Source: Nymphaea colorata (Eukaryota > Streptophyta > Magnoliopsida > Nymphaeales > Nymphaeaceae). Taken from it: a DNA stretch of 64,000 nt. The stretch covers positions 9,357,952-9,421,951 of the forward strand of contig NC_045142.1 of assembly GCF_008831285.2 (NCBI RefSeq), in the 5' to 3' direction. The notes below the pieces were generated by a model, which searched no databases, was not told where the DNA came from, and was given only the letters and a program-made list of their open reading frames with translations. Each line of letters opens with the position of its first letter. Within the stretch, counting starts at the first letter, position 1. A program made the translations under genes and the position numbers. Below are positions 24,478 through 36,373 of the stretch, one piece after another.

Positions 24478-24741
24478 GCATTTTAGACTGAATTAGATCC
24501 AATTCTTGGATCTAAGTCAAAATTTGCATTTTGCAATTGGATTTGGATTTCAAATGACATTTGCAATTGAATTTGGACTCGTAATCCTGCATTGGGATTC
24601 GTGTATCGGATTAAATTCACGATTTGAATCTAATTGTTCTTTAGATTCGAAATTGGCTTTGAAATTGTAAATTTTCACAATTCTTTTGTGAAATTTTCAC
24701 ATTGCTTCAATTTTGATGTGGAAAAATTTGGGGTGTTAACA

Positions 24742-24757
24742 GATGCCCCTCTTTGTT
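24742..24757 (-). other. Polypurine tract, copy 1
   Basis: On the coding strand AACAAAGAGGGGCATC abuts the 3' LTR start. The outer element has nearly the same tract in the same place (AACAAAGAGGGGTATC). It primes plus-strand DNA synthesis. Confidence 0.85.
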
Positions 24758-25611
24758 GTTAAGCAAATTGAATAATTTGCTTAATAGCAAAGATTCACGC
24801 ACCAAATTTTTGCAAATCGTTTGGAAAATCCATTTTTCAAATGATGTTGAACCATCCTCGCTCGAGGGGAAATGCTAGGCGTAGACCTGAAATAAGAAGA
24901 TCTTTCTCCATCTCATTGGAGACTTTGTAGAGGAATTAATGTTGGTTGAAAAATTTTGTAATTGTGAAAGTTTTTGCATTTGATGCTTTGAGAAATTTGC
25001 CTTCGATGCCTTCTAAACCATTGGCAAGTACTTTTTCTCTTCTTTTACTTAGTTTTTTCACATACTCTCTTTTGCTTTTGAATTTTGATTTTCTTTTTGA
25101 GCCACCCTTCACTCTTGGGAGAAATTCCTCACCACCCCAAAAGCTACTACGGAGTTCCACCGCTTTGGCGGTTTTGTGTAGTTTGCTTTGTGTAATATCA
25201 AGTCTATCGGGCTTTCTTCTGAACCCTTGTAACAAGCTTTGGGCCGGTAACTCCTAGACCAGTTGGCCTCAGGGTACCAAATGTAAAACACTCCCCGGGC
25301 TTACTTGCTCGAATTCAGAAGGCTTTAGGAGACTTAATATAAGCAAAATGTTCATGGATTGCTTTTTAGCTTCACGGCGTAAGCATAGGTCATATGCCCA
25401 CCCGCGCCTGCTGAGCTTTGAACCAGAGGAACAACTACACTCACCCCGAGCTCATTGCTCAACTCATTTCGCTTGATAGCTTTTTCTAGCATCTTGCCAA
25501 GGTCTTTTAGGTGACAAGACTTTTTCTTATGGCATCTCATGCTAGACCTTTACAAATGCCGATTGTCGGGACCAACATTAATTACTATACATAAGTCCCT
25601 CAATTGCAAAT
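24758..25611 (-). other. 3' untranslated region, copy 1
   Basis: About 850 bp between the pol stop and the polypurine tract, with no long open frame that resembles a protein. Short frames on both strands here are not supported as genes. Confidence 0.7.
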
Positions 25612-28600
25612 TCAAGTATAGAATTTTTTGAGATGCAAAGCATTAATTGGATCGGGGATTTCAACCCCATCGGCATCAATCAGTCGATAAGAATTGTGAG
25701 GTAGAACCTCTTTGACAACATATGGTCCTTCCCAGTTCGGCGCCCATTTTCCTTTGGGTCTACTCCTGAGTGGAACTATGGATCTTAAAACAAGATCATT
25801 TACCTGAAATTTTCTTTCAATGACTGATTTGGCATAATGTCGGGCGACTCTCTTACGATAGACTTCGGCATGCTCTGCCGCTTGTAGTCTTTTCTCGTCT
25901 AAGAGGTCTAATTGAGCAAGTCTCTTTTTTTGATATTTGTTAATTGGGAGTTCAATGAGAGCAGCAAATTTCATTGCTGGTTTTTGGACATGTAATGGAA
26001 GGACAATTTCCGTTCCATATACTAATTCTGCTGGTGTAGCATTGGTGGGTGTCCGAATTGTGGTTCGATACGCCCAAAGTGCATTGTGCATTTTCTCGTG
26101 CCAATCTCGGCCTGTTTCAACTGTCCTTTCTAAGACACGAATCAAAATCTTGTTGGTTGCTTCTGCCTGACCATTACCTTGAGGGTAATATGGGGCAGAA
26201 AAGTGATGTTGTATTTTGTGTTTATGACAAAGATTGCGCATTTTCTCATTTTTGAAATGGGTACCGTTATCAGAAACGATATCATGCGGGATGCCAAATC
26301 TACACAAAAGATTTTTATGAATGAAGGACACTACGTGTTGTCCTTCGACTGTTTTTAAAGTGATCGCTTCCACCCATTTGGTGAAGTAATCTGTAGCTGC
26401 AAGAAAATACATGTGTCCATTTGAGGCAGGTGGATTGATTGGACTGACTACGTCGAAGGCCCACATGGAGAATGGCCATGGTGAGCTTACCGAATGAAGG
26501 TACGCGGCTGGAGCATGAATTGATGGTGCATGCAACTGACATTTGATGCATTTCTTGACAAATTGGTGACAGTCTCTTTGCATTGTGGGCCAATAGTACC
26601 CTGCTCTGACTATCTGCTTGACGAGGGTCTGATACCCTACATGTCCCCCACAAATTCCTTCATGGGCTTCTTGAATGACTTCTAGTGCCTCATTTGCATC
26701 GAGACATCTAGCATATTCTGTGCTGAATCCTCTTCTGTATAGGATGTCGGCTAGAATGAAATATCTTGAAGACATGTGTCTCAAAACTCTTTGCTCTTTT
26801 CGAGACATTTCTGGTGGAAGTGTTCTAGTTTGGAGAAAATCCTTGATGTTCTGATACCATGGTGTTTCTCTACTTTCTGCTTGCAACACCTGTTCTGGTA
26901 TGACAAAAGATGGTTGTTCGAGTCTTCCAACTTCAAAAGATCTGATAGATTCTCCAGGTTTGAAGGCAATGGTAGAGCCTAAGCTGGCTAAACCGTCTGC
27001 TATTGGGTTAAATTCTCTTTTGACATGTAAGAGTTGACATTCCTCGAACTGTCTTAAGAGGGAAGCTGCTAACTCTTGATATGGGATCAATTTTTGATCT
27101 TTGACTTGCCAATCTCCATTGACCTGACTGACAGCTAAGAGAGAATCTCCAAAAATGCGAACTCTCTGCACTTTAAATTTGAGCAACATTTTGAGTCCTT
27201 GGATTAGGGCCTCGTACTCTGCCATATTATGCGTGCAGGAAAAATTCAATTTGAGAGAGTAAGGAATCATTTCCCTTTCTGGTGTAATGAAAAGTATCCC
27301 AATACCTGCCCCAACTGTGCTCTTAGATCCATCAAAGTACATCTCCCAAATCGGCTCTGGTTCATTTGTTAGGATTTGCTCATCTGGAAAATCATCATTT
27401 GTTCTAATTTCTTCATATAGAGGAAAATCTGCCAAGTGGTCTGCAATGGCTTGCCCCTTGATTGATTTTTGTGACACATATTCCAAATCATATTGCATCA
27501 GCAAAACCTGCCACTTTGCTATCCTTCCATTCAGAAATGGCTGTTCGAGGATATATTTGAGTGGATTAAGTTTGGATAAAATTTTAACTTCACAAGCCAA
27601 TAGATAATGCCTTAATTTTTTACACATCCACACCAAGGCTAAGCAAGTTTTTTCCATGTGCGAGTAGTTCTTTTCATACTGCACAAATGTCTTACTGATG
27701 TAATAAATGGCATGTTCTATTCGGCATCCTTCTTCATATTGAGCCAGAAATCCACCACAGGCTGAATCGTTAACTGTGATGTAAAGGAGTAGAGGTTCCC
27801 CTAAAATTGGAGGTTTTAAAATTGGTGGGCAAAGAAGATACTTCTTGATCTTTTCGAATGAGGCTTGACATTCATGCCCCCATTCAAATTTGACTCCTTT
27901 CCGCAGTAAATGGTTGAAGGGTTCGCATCTCATGGCGAGATTAGATATAAACCTTCTGATTGATTGAATTCTGCCTTGCAAGCTGCGTAGCTCCTTAAGA
28001 TTTGTTGGGGGTGACATTTCGATGATCGCCTTTGCTTTGGAAGGATCCATCTCGATTCCCTTTTGGCTGACCATAAATCCCAAAAGCTTACCGGATTCCA
28101 CACCAAATGCACATTTTTGTGGATTCAATCTAAGTTTGTATTGTAAGAGTCTATCAAAAACTTGAGAGAGAATGTTGATGTGATTCTCCCTTGTTTTTGA
28201 CTTAATTAGTAGATCATCTACATATGCATCCATGATTTGATGCATTTGGTCATGAAAAATAGCTGCCATAGCCCTTTGATATGTTGCCCCAGCGTTCTTC
28301 AAACCAAATGGCATTACTATATAGCAGAAGGTACCCCATGGGGTTGTAAATGATGTTTTGGCTTGATCTTGAGCTGCCAACTTAATTTGGTTATAACCAG
28401 AATATCCATCCATAAAGGAGAACATAGCGTGACCTGCGGTACTGTCTACCAACAAGTCAATGTTTGGAAGTGGGTAGTCATCCTTTGGTGTAGCCTTATT
28501 CAAATCTCTGAAATCAATGCAGAGCCGAATTTTGCCATTTTTCTTTGGGACTACCACAATGTTTGCTAACCATTCAGGATAGTCGATTGTTCGGATGAAA

Positions 28601-29046
28601 CCTGCCTTTAGTAGGTCTTCCAGGCCTTCCTTAACTTGCCCCTCAAGACGAGGGTCTAGTTTCCTCAACTTTTGTTTGATTGGCTTGCATTCTGGTTTCA
28701 ATGGTAGTCGATGCTCGACTAATTTTGTATCAAGTCCTGACATGTCCTCATAAGTCCACGCAAAGGCTTCTTGATGCTTTTTGATGAAGTCTATCAGCTC
28801 TTTTCTTTCTTCTGCTGAGAGACTTGTTCCAATTTGTAAAATCTTTGGACTCTCTTCCGTGCCAATGTTAATTTCCTCAATCGGATCATTAATCAGAGGT
28901 GACGGTTGATCTTGCTTTCTCATTTGGATGAACTCTGGACATTCGGCCTCAGTGAGCTCTGGATTTATCTCCTTAAAAGCTTTTGATGTTTGATCCTCAA
29001 ATGCCATCCTAAATATTGTAAAGAAATTAGATGAAATTTGAGACAT
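25612..29046 (-). CDS. pol: pol polyprotein, copy 1 (RT, RNase H, aRNH, integrase)
   Basis: 1144 residues, uninterrupted from an ATG at 29046. RT spans about 120-300, with Asp213 in FMDGYSGYNQ and YVDD at 275-278. A first RNase H (about 415-540) keeps Asp427 and Glu465 but has SKLNPLK where T-D-H-x-P-L is usual, so it looks inactive. A second, archaeal-type RNase H (567-690) keeps Asp572, Glu610, Asp634 and Asp684. Integrase has the zinc set His795, His802, Cys833 and Cys836, and the catalytic D865-D926-E962 with 35 residues between the last two. A WEGPYVV motif (about 1105-1111) closes the protein. The dual RNase H is diagnostic of the Tat group. It would reverse transcribe and integrate the element. 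The protein is identical to copy 2. Confidence 0.95.
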   Translation of the reverse strand: MSQISSNFFTIFRMAFEDQTSKAFKEINPELTEAECPEFIQMRKQDQPSPLINDPIEEINIGTEESPKILQIGTSLSAEERKELIDFIKKHQEAFAWTYEDMSGLDTKLVEHRLPLKPECKPIKQKLRKLDPRLEGQVKEGLEDLLKAGFIRTIDYPEWLANIVVVPKKNGKIRLCIDFRDLNKATPKDDYPLPNIDLLVDSTAGHAMFSFMDGYSGYNQIKLAAQDQAKTSFTTPWGTFCYIVMPFGLKNAGATYQRAMAAIFHDQMHQIMDAYVDDLLIKSKTRENHINILSQVFDRLLQYKLRLNPQKCAFGVESGKLLGFMVSQKGIEMDPSKAKAIIEMSPPTNLKELRSLQGRIQSIRRFISNLAMRCEPFNHLLRKGVKFEWGHECQASFEKIKKYLLCPPILKPPILGEPLLLYITVNDSACGGFLAQYEEGCRIEHAIYYISKTFVQYEKNYSHMEKTCLALVWMCKKLRHYLLACEVKILSKLNPLKYILEQPFLNGRIAKWQVLLMQYDLEYVSQKSIKGQAIADHLADFPLYEEIRTNDDFPDEQILTNEPEPIWEMYFDGSKSTVGAGIGILFITPEREMIPYSLKLNFSCTHNMAEYEALIQGLKMLLKFKVQRVRIFGDSLLAVSQVNGDWQVKDQKLIPYQELAASLLRQFEECQLLHVKREFNPIADGLASLGSTIAFKPGESIRSFEVGRLEQPSFVIPEQVLQAESRETPWYQNIKDFLQTRTLPPEMSRKEQRVLRHMSSRYFILADILYRRGFSTEYARCLDANEALEVIQEAHEGICGGHVGYQTLVKQIVRAGYYWPTMQRDCHQFVKKCIKCQLHAPSIHAPAAYLHSVSSPWPFSMWAFDVVSPINPPASNGHMYFLAATDYFTKWVEAITLKTVEGQHVVSFIHKNLLCRFGIPHDIVSDNGTHFKNEKMRNLCHKHKIQHHFSAPYYPQGNGQAEATNKILIRVLERTVETGRDWHEKMHNALWAYRTTIRTPTNATPAELVYGTEIVLPLHVQKPAMKFAALIELPINKYQKKRLAQLDLLDEKRLQAAEHAEVYRKRVARHYAKSVIERKFQVNDLVLRSIVPLRSRPKGKWAPNWEGPYVVKEVLPHNSYRLIDADGVEIPDPINALHLKKFYT

Positions 29047-29247
29047 TGTATATGGAAGTAATTTGCATTTGTCATTGTATTTTTGAAGGTATTACAAAAT
29101 GAAGACACTTGGTCTATTTGAGTACAATGACGACAAAATGACAAAATGATGGCGGATTTGTTGATTCAAATTGATGGTGAACATCCGCCTATGGTATTGC
29201 TCTTGACGAAAGGTACTGGCTTGAATTCTTCCTCAACATCCACTTTT
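29047..29247 (-). other. Protease-pol junction, copy 1
   Basis: 200 bp with stops in the pol frame between the G-patch end and the pol ATG. Pol and the upstream protease are in the same frame (distance divisible by three). The last bases, TTTCTTTACAATATTTAG just inside the pol frame, look like a splice acceptor. Ogre-type elements are known to have an intron at this position. Confidence 0.4.
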
Positions 29248-29802
29248 TCATAGCTTTGGCACCCCCAAGGCTTGAGTGCCTTGTTGTCCTGTCAAGGTAA
29301 CTGGTTCCAAGATTCCATTTTCATGTTTACCAAGGCCAGTAAATGGCTGGTAGCCATGGCGTATGAGTAAATCCAATCCTTTCTCATTCTGGCAGAATTT
29401 CTTGAACAACGGATGACTTTTGTAACTTGTTTCAAGTTTGGTACCCCTTTTCACCCATACCTGTTTCTTTGGTTTCTGAATGGCCAATCTGCTAAGACTT
29501 TGAGATATTTCTTCCTCTTTGCAGACTCGAATACTGGGTACCTCAATTGTATATGTTGGTACCGGAATCATTGGGTGTACAAGCCGACTTTCCCTATCCT
29601 CTGCATAGATGGTTATAGAATTCCCGTTGTGAGTCCATTTGACACACTGATATAGAGTGGAGGGAACTGCATTGGTAGCATGGATCCATGGCCTGCCAAG
29701 CAACAAGTTGAAGGAGGGTTCTATATCCACCACATGAAATAAAACCCGATGATACGTCTCAGAAATATTCAAATCCAGACATATGCATCCTAGGCATGGT
29801 TG
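29248..29802 (-). CDS. Protease C-terminal half plus G-patch, copy 1
   Basis: Continuation of the protease frame after the TGA at 29803-29805. It carries the conserved NLLLGRPW of retropepsins and, near its end, a G-patch-like segment (HGYQPFTGLGKHENGILEP). G-patch domains attached to protease are known in betaretroviruses and some plant Ty3/gypsy elements, where they bind RNA. The frame ends just after a five-G run; a neighbouring frame stays open for about 28 more codons, so this copy may carry a frameshift there. Confidence 0.65.
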   Translation of the reverse strand, partial: QPCLGCICLDLNISETYHRVLFHVVDIEPSFNLLLGRPWIHATNAVPSTLYQCVKWTHNGNSITIYAEDRESRLVHPMIPVPTYTIEVPSIRVCKEEEISQSLSRLAIQKPKKQVWVKRGTKLETSYKSHPLFKKFCQNEKGLDLLIRHGYQPFTGLGKHENGILEPVTLTGQQGTQALGVPKL

Positions 29803-31730
29803 TCATGTCCCGTCATATCCATGGATGAAAATTTTGGATGGAGTATAGTCAGCATGTCTTATGCCCAACTCACGAGCTGTTTGTTGTGGACAGATGTTCA
29901 GGCTTGCTCCACCATTAATTAAAACGTGGGAGACTCTGGTGCCCCTTGTCTCTATCACTATGTGCAAGGCGTCATTGTGCGATGCACCTCCAGTTGGTAG
30001 ATCTTTATCAGAGAATATGATCGGACTATTTTCACATAATTCAAAAGCCCATTCATTCCCCCTGTTAGGGCTAAACCCTCCCTTCTTGACTTCAGGTAAG
30101 GGGTCCAATTCATTGAAAATGGATTCCAATGGTTCAGGGTCGCACACTTGTGACTTCTGATCAATCTCTGTCAGATGGTCTTGTTTAACCAGTCCGGTTT
30201 GTGCATTGATGGATCCTTTATCATGTTTGAAAAGCAATCCAAAGAAATCCAGGGACGCTGTATCCCTTTTGTTTGTCACCATAATTTGACGACCTGTTGA
30301 AAATCTGACCATCGAAACTATTCCTTTGCCATGTTTAGGAAAAGGATTCTTGAGAATGTCCGGCTGTTCACTGACCTCTTTGATTATTTCTTTGTCAACT
30401 GCATCTTGCACAATATTTTTAAGTACAAGGCAGTCTTCTGTATCATGTCCTGGAGCGCGATGAAATTTGCAGAATTGCTCTTTGTTTTTCCCCATCATTG
30501 GTGGGGGGTTGGAGACTTTTGGGAGAAACAGAGTACCTCTTTCGATTAGCATATGCATGACCTCTTCATAACTTTGTTGTAATGGGGTAAATTTTCTATC
30601 GTACCCCATCCAGGATGTTTGTTTTTGGTGCCACTACTACTGCCACTAGCTTTGTCCATTACCCTTTATTCTTAGATATTCGGACTTTTCTTTCTTGAAG
30701 GCTGCAGCGTTGGCCACGATGTTGGCTGGAGCATTCTGACTTCTGCTATTCTTTTTTGTATCTTCCCTTACTTTTACCGGGATGACAGCATCAAAAGCTC
30801 CATTCTCAATTCCTGCTTCAATGCATTCTGCCCTCTCAGTGAGATCGATGAAAGACTTGATTGGAGCATGGAAATGAGGCTCCTTAATGGTTGTGTCAAA
30901 TTGTTTACGATCAATCCCAGTGCATGGGATTGAGAGATTGGGTCTCTCATCTTGTTGCAAGAAGACCTCCACCTCTGAATAAAATCTCTCACCTTTTCAC
31001 CTGGCCTCTGTTTTAGATAGCATAATGTGGTGATCGTTGGTGCAGTTTCAACGTTTTGAATGAACCTTTCGATGAAAAGGTTGATTAACATGTCAAAATT
31101 TTTCAATTCCATTGGGTTGATGTGTTCCCGATACCATTGTGCTGCAATTCCTTCTAGGCTTCTAGGGAAACATCGAAAGAGGGCCCTATGATTGTGGCAG
31201 AATTTGTAGCATTCAGCAAAGAACATGGCCAAATGTGCCTTTGGGTCTCCATAACCATCAAATTTGATAAATTTCTTGGCAAGTTTTTATGTGTTTGTCA
31301 TTTTCGAAGCTTTCGTAGAAATCTTCGCAAGTGAAATTCCTCTTGTTCTTGCCTTTAAGTTGTACTGCATTTAACTTTTTTTCAACTTCCTGGATTTTTG
31401 TTTTCCAGGATTCTCCCTTCTTCTTTTTCTTGGGGGTTTTCGGTTCTTCCTCACTACTAGATTCTGTTGTAGCGTCTTCAGAAGAGTCTGAACTGCTTGA
31501 TGAGTACTTTCTTGTTTTCTTCCCTTTCTTTTTGGCTTTTTCTGCCTGCGCTTGTTCTTCATTGAACATGATCATGTATTTCCGGAATCTTCTGTATTCC
31601 TCAAATTCTGGGTCATTTATTTCCAGCTTGGAGGTGTTTCTGAAGAGGATTCTTCTCCCCTGTCTCCTATAAAAGGTTGATCAAGCTCCATTTCACTCCT
31701 TCTCCTGCTTTGGCTTCTGGTTTCAACCAT
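29803..31730 (-). pseudogene. gag: gag-protease N-terminal part, copy 1 (frameshifted as assembled)
   Basis: Same gene as 41413-43347 but seven bases shorter. The differences are seven single-base deletions, mostly in short runs (near 30606, 30663, 30677, 30869, 31280, 31288 and 31633), which break the frame. Outside them the sequences agree. Because copy 2 is open and the deletions cluster toward the gap, I regard these as probable sequence errors, not mutations. The TGA in the protease (29803-29805) and the Asn codon at the catalytic position (29914-29916) are shared with copy 2. Confidence 0.8.
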
Positions 31731-31912
31731 AAAGCGGATGTTCACCTTGCAAGAAGAAAAATTGAAATGTTAGGATGTGAATTGATGAGAGGTGACAAAT
31801 TTTGATTACATATTAAAAGAAAGATGAGAATGACAAAACTTGACAAAGTTTAACATAACTTGACAAAACTTGACAAATTTTGGCTTAATGACAATGAACT
31901 AGACATGACAAT

Positions 31913-33122
31913 CTAGGACAGAAGGATAGATGGGCGGACTTCATCCCACCATTTTACATATTCGGGACCCATTCCTGGACCAAGGGCAAGATACAAGTGA
32001 GCAAATGATTCCCAACGTTGCTGGGCATAGGTGTATATCCCGGACCACTCTTCAGTGTCTAGTTCACACTCCACAATGGCTCCTTCCGACTCAATTGGAT
32101 ATGCCTTCCTCTGACGCAGTGAGAATTGCCTGAGGCAACGCTCCGGATGATATTCAATCATGAAAAACGGTCCCAATAGAAGACTTCCTCTGACTGGGTT
32201 GTAAGTGTATCTTGACTTGATGACCTCTCGATTAAAGAAGTCCCAAATGATGGTGGAGTCATCAACTTCCTCCATCTTTCTGCGGTAGTGCTCCATACTA
32301 GATAACTGATCGTCTGTGTTTTGAAAATGACATGATTGTGGCCCCACATGTTTGTAGAACCATGCTTTCAGTGCAAAGACACATCCTTCTATCGAGTCTG
32401 CATCTCCAATTGAAAATTTGGCCAACCCTCTGTAAAGGAATGCCAAGGCTGCCATTGCTATGGAAATGTGACGGACTTTGACATGCCCCCATTTTCTGAA
32501 GAGGCGAGCTATGCGGAAATCCATTATGTGTTCTTCATTATTGAAGAAGATAAGACCCACGGTACAAGTCACCATGGAGTTTTTGTACTTGTCTGCAACA
32601 GTTCTAGATAGTGACGCAGGGTTGACAAATTGGGAGTATGTTTCACCAAGCTCTTGTAGTTGAAGATATTGATGTCCATCTTTCTCTAGAAAATGCCAAC
32701 TCCTTTTCCCTGTGAGTTTACGAATCACTTCTAGAGTTTTGACTTGACCTTGGTTTACAAGGAACTGGTCTTCAATTGGACTCTTGGGTCACCTTTTGGT
32801 TCTGGCAAACCATAATGTTGGAGAACTCATCAAGAGTGATTGTCATTTCACCCCATGGAAACCAGAATGTGTTGGTCCTTGGGTTCCATCTTTCAGCAAT
32901 TGCATGGATTAGATTGCCATTGATAGGTTGTATGGCAAGACTGACTGCTTCTTCAAGACCGCAATCCTCTAAGTGATCCGGGAACATACACCGAAAAGTT
33001 GGGTACCATGAAAGATACCACTGAGGTAGGTAAACTCCACTTGGGATGATGCGAAGTCCGGATCGGCCTTGACATGACCCGAATAGGATGTGGTCATATG
33101 GGAAGATACTTTCTGAGTCCAT
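31913..33122 (-). pseudogene. PMD ORF, copy 1 (frameshifted as assembled)
   Basis: Same ORF as 43531-44742 but with two single-base deletions, at about 32786 and 32809, which split it into two frames: an N-terminal part starting at the ATG at 33122 and a C-terminal part from about 32728. Elsewhere the copies match. As with gag in this copy, the deletions are probably sequencing errors near the gap. Confidence 0.8.
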
Positions 33123-33888
33123 CTAGACAAGAGAAGGTATTAGACTTTGACATGAATTGACCCAATAGAGACTCGAGAAGAGTTTTGACATTGGGTTTGG
33201 ACATGGACTTAGGGGCAAAGTAAAACATCACATGCGTCCAAACAAGCAGTTAATGAAAATTGATAATGCATTCCTAGGACTCTTGCCTATATGCATTATT
33301 TTGAAAATTGGTCTTGGAACCTATGGAAAATAAATGGGTAATGGTTCTTATTTATCCAAAATTTATTATACCTATATACCAAATTATGGTACTAGCATTG
33401 ACTCCTCCAAGGGTTTTCTAGATTTGGGCTCTCCATTTCTCCTTGTTCACCATCGATATACCGGGACTATTGTCCGTTTCGTACTAATGGGGGACTTCTC
33501 AGTCCAATTGGGTGGTCCAGTTGTAAGGCTATATCTTGGACTAATGTCCTAGAAATAGCCCGGCAACATGATGACCGGGATATGATATAGGTAAGGATTT
33601 GTTTTTCAAAAATTCATGAGAAGATGCAAAATAGATGGCTCTATTGCATACATTCCTAAGAGATAGATTTGAAATTTTGAGAGCATACATGGCTGCATAC
33701 AATCCTTAAATTGAGGAGGGTAGGATAAATTGAAATGAATGAGGTTCATAAATCTCCTCAATGTACACTACATGATGTCGGTATGCATTTTGTGAGTTTA
33801 ATTTTTTTTTTTTTGTGCAATTGATGTCCGACATTGGTGAAAATAACTCATATATGATCCAAATAAGTCTTTAGACAAACAATGACGG
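33123..33888 (-). other. 5' leader, copy 1
   Basis: Untranslated leader between primer site and PMD ORF. It is a homopolymer-indel-rich duplicate of 44743-45521. Nothing coding is recognised. Confidence 0.7.
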
Positions 33889-33906
33889 GTCCCACCGGGT
33901 GTGCCA
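33889..33906 (-). other. Primer binding site, copy 1 (candidate)
   Basis: On the coding strand TGGCACACCCGGTGGGAC begins two bases after the LTR's CA end. It is followed by CCGTCAT, also present downstream of the outer element's primer site. The tRNA is not assigned. Confidence 0.7.
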
Positions 33907-33908
33907 TC

Positions 33909-36357
33909 TGTTCGCACCCCACTCCTTTTTCAAGAAGGTCGAAATGCGAGTCAGCAAAATTCTTTTAAAATTGGGGTTTTGAGAAAATTTTCAAAGAGAA
34001 AGGGATCCGCTCGTCGGTACGAGGTCCAACCGTTCCTGCCGCCTTTAACAGGGGTAATTAGACCAAGGACTAAGGATCATTTGGATCATATACGAGTTAT
34101 TGATGTAAGTCCTATATGCTTATGCATTGAGGTTTTGGATTCAAGAACCGAAATTCATTTTTTTGAATAAATGAATTTGAATATTGGGGGTTTTCAAGTT
34201 GGTTTAAAACCTTTGTTTTGGTGTTATTTGAAACACATAATTCTTGAGGATTTTTGAAGATTTGGAATTGAGTTCTTTGTTGTGAACTCTAGATGATGAT
34301 GATCATCTTATGATAAAAATTGATTTTGAACTCTTCTTTTGTCAAATCATGTGATTTGTAGAATTCATTCTTTTGAAAGAACATAGGTTCCAAATTGTTA
34401 GAAAACATGTTGTTTTTCAAATGCACTTTGGCCAAAAGATTATGAATGCATTGCTTGTGTTTTCTTTTGAAGTTAAGTGAAGTTTACAAATTCTCATTGC
34501 AATATGACTTGGTCACTTTTGCAACTTAAATTTGAATCACTTAATTTCTTGAGAATGTGCATGTGGTGCCATTGATTTTGAGTGAAAGTGAATGCATGAA
34601 ACGAGAATGGAAACTATATGGAACATTCATTCTTCTCTCTCTCATAATCCATCAAGATTCATTCATATGAAACATACATTTTCACTCCCTCATAATCTCT
34701 CAAAGTCCGTATTGCACGTCATACAATCTATACATGAAGATGATTAAAATGTAGGACTTTCTCTATATGTGCTCATTATATGATTAAGCACATGAATTAG
34801 AGATGTAGTCCATAAGCTTGAGGCTGACATAAAATTATCAAAATGTGAAAATATATAAATGATGTCAAGTTAAATCTTTGAAAACGGATGGGAGACATGG
34901 ATGACGTCCACTTTTGTCTCAAATAGCTAAAAATCAGACTTGTGTTGATTTAAATAGCTGAAAATTGTGGACATTGATTCCAATAAGGACTTGTTTCTTA
35001 GATAGAAACAATGAGTTTTTCAAATCTATTCAAATTCCAGATTCGTAGTAATGAAATCATCAACTCTTTTGGATGATTCTAGGATGGTTGGTATTTCAAA
35101 TATGTAAATTTTGACATTCTTTAAACCAATTCCTATAAAACATGGTTCTGATTTCAACAACATACATACATCTTACGTATGGGTTTGCTGAAATTAAGTA
35201 AAATGAAATGAAAATAATTTTAATCTTCACTAAAAATCAATAAAAATGGCCCATTTCCTTAAAAGACCGGTTTGAAAACATGTTCCAACCTGATTTTAAG
35301 GGAGGAATGTAATTTTTGACAAGAAATCGGAGCATATATGTACATATATAACAATGTATACATATACGTACCTTACTTTTCAAAAATGAAATTTTATCAA
35401 NNNNNNNNNNNNNNNNNNNNNNNNNNNNNNNNNNNNNNNNNNNNNNNNNNNNNNNNNNNNNNNNNNNNNNNNNNNNNNNNNNNNNNNNNNNNNNNNNNNN
35501 AATCTTAAGTTGACCGCAGAAGGGCAAAATTGTCCAAATTGATCAATTTCGACCAATTGACCAAAGTCAAAGCTCATTTGCAAGTAGTTTGACTTTATTT
35601 TGAGGTAATTTGATAAATTTGGGTCAAGAAAGCTCTTAATTGAGCTAAATTGTACTTTGACTGAGTTTAGTCAAAGTGGGTTTGGTTCGTCAAAGTCTAT
35701 TTTCGTCCATTAATTGGATCATGAGACAGACTTACGTTTTGACTATGTTGAGCCATGGTGACCGAACCTAGCTGGAATTGGCACCAACATTTGAGTGCAC
35801 CCGGGGTCAAACCTACTTGGATTAAGTAGGTTAGGTGAGTTTGACCAGTCTAGTAATTGCTTCCTTAGAAAATGATTTTTTCTTTAAGGAGGATCTTGGT
35901 TAAAGAAGAGAGAGAGACATAAATGTCTCTCTTTTCCTAGGTTTCTCCTTTATTTCTTCTTGAAAATGACTTTTCTTCAATTAATTTGAGAGAAAATATT
36001 TATTTATTATTTTTTTTGACATGGAGGGGGGCATGGCCCTGGGGAGGTCTTGACCACACGGGCTAGGTGGGGCCCACACGTGGGTCCACGTAGCATTTTA
36101 GACTGAATTAGATCCAATTCTTGGATCTAAGTCAAAATTTGCATTTTGCAATTGGATTTGGATTTCAAATGACATTTGCAATTGAATTTGGACTCGTAAT
36201 CCTGCATTGGGATTCGTGTATCGGATTTAAATTCACGATTTGAATCTAATTGTTCTTTAGATTCGAAATTGGCTTTGAAATTGTAAATTTTCACAATTCT
36301 TTTGTGAAATTTTCACATTGCTTCAATTTTGATGTGGAAAAATTTGGGGTGTTAACA
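33909..36357 (-). repeat. Young element LTR 2 (middle), with assembly gap
   Basis: The left piece (33909-35400) matches LTR 1 up to its position 22420; the right piece (35501-36357) matches from 23883. About 1.46 kb of LTR is therefore missing and represented by 100 Ns. Both pieces carry many single-base indels relative to LTRs 1 and 3, plus a handful of substitutions private to this copy. Confidence 0.9.
35401..35500. other. Assembly gap of 100 N
   Basis: Exactly 100 undetermined bases, a conventional gap of unknown size. If the middle LTR is full length the real gap is about 1.46 kb. Confidence 0.99.
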
Positions 36358-36373
36358 GATGCCCCTCTTTGTT
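36358..36373 (-). other. Polypurine tract, copy 2
   Basis: Identical to the tract at 24742-24757 and in the same position next to an LTR end. Confidence 0.85.

Larger units (their letters stand above)
20920..24741 (-). repeat. Young element LTR 1 (3' LTR on coding strand)
   Basis: 3822 bp, bounded by TGTTCGCACC and GGGGTGTTAACA on the plus strand and joined to the polypurine tract at 24742. It contains a minus-strand TATA box at 23350-23357. No protein is encoded within it. It differs from LTR 3 by about nine substitutions and three indels (4, 4 and 1 bp). Confidence 0.95.

Noticed and set aside
24936-25291. Overlapping frames in the 3' UTR of the young element
   Set aside because: Open on both strands over the same bases, no similarity, and located between the pol stop and the polypurine tract.
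35237-35583. Frames that cross the N gap
   Set aside because: Their length comes from undetermined bases; they have no coding value.
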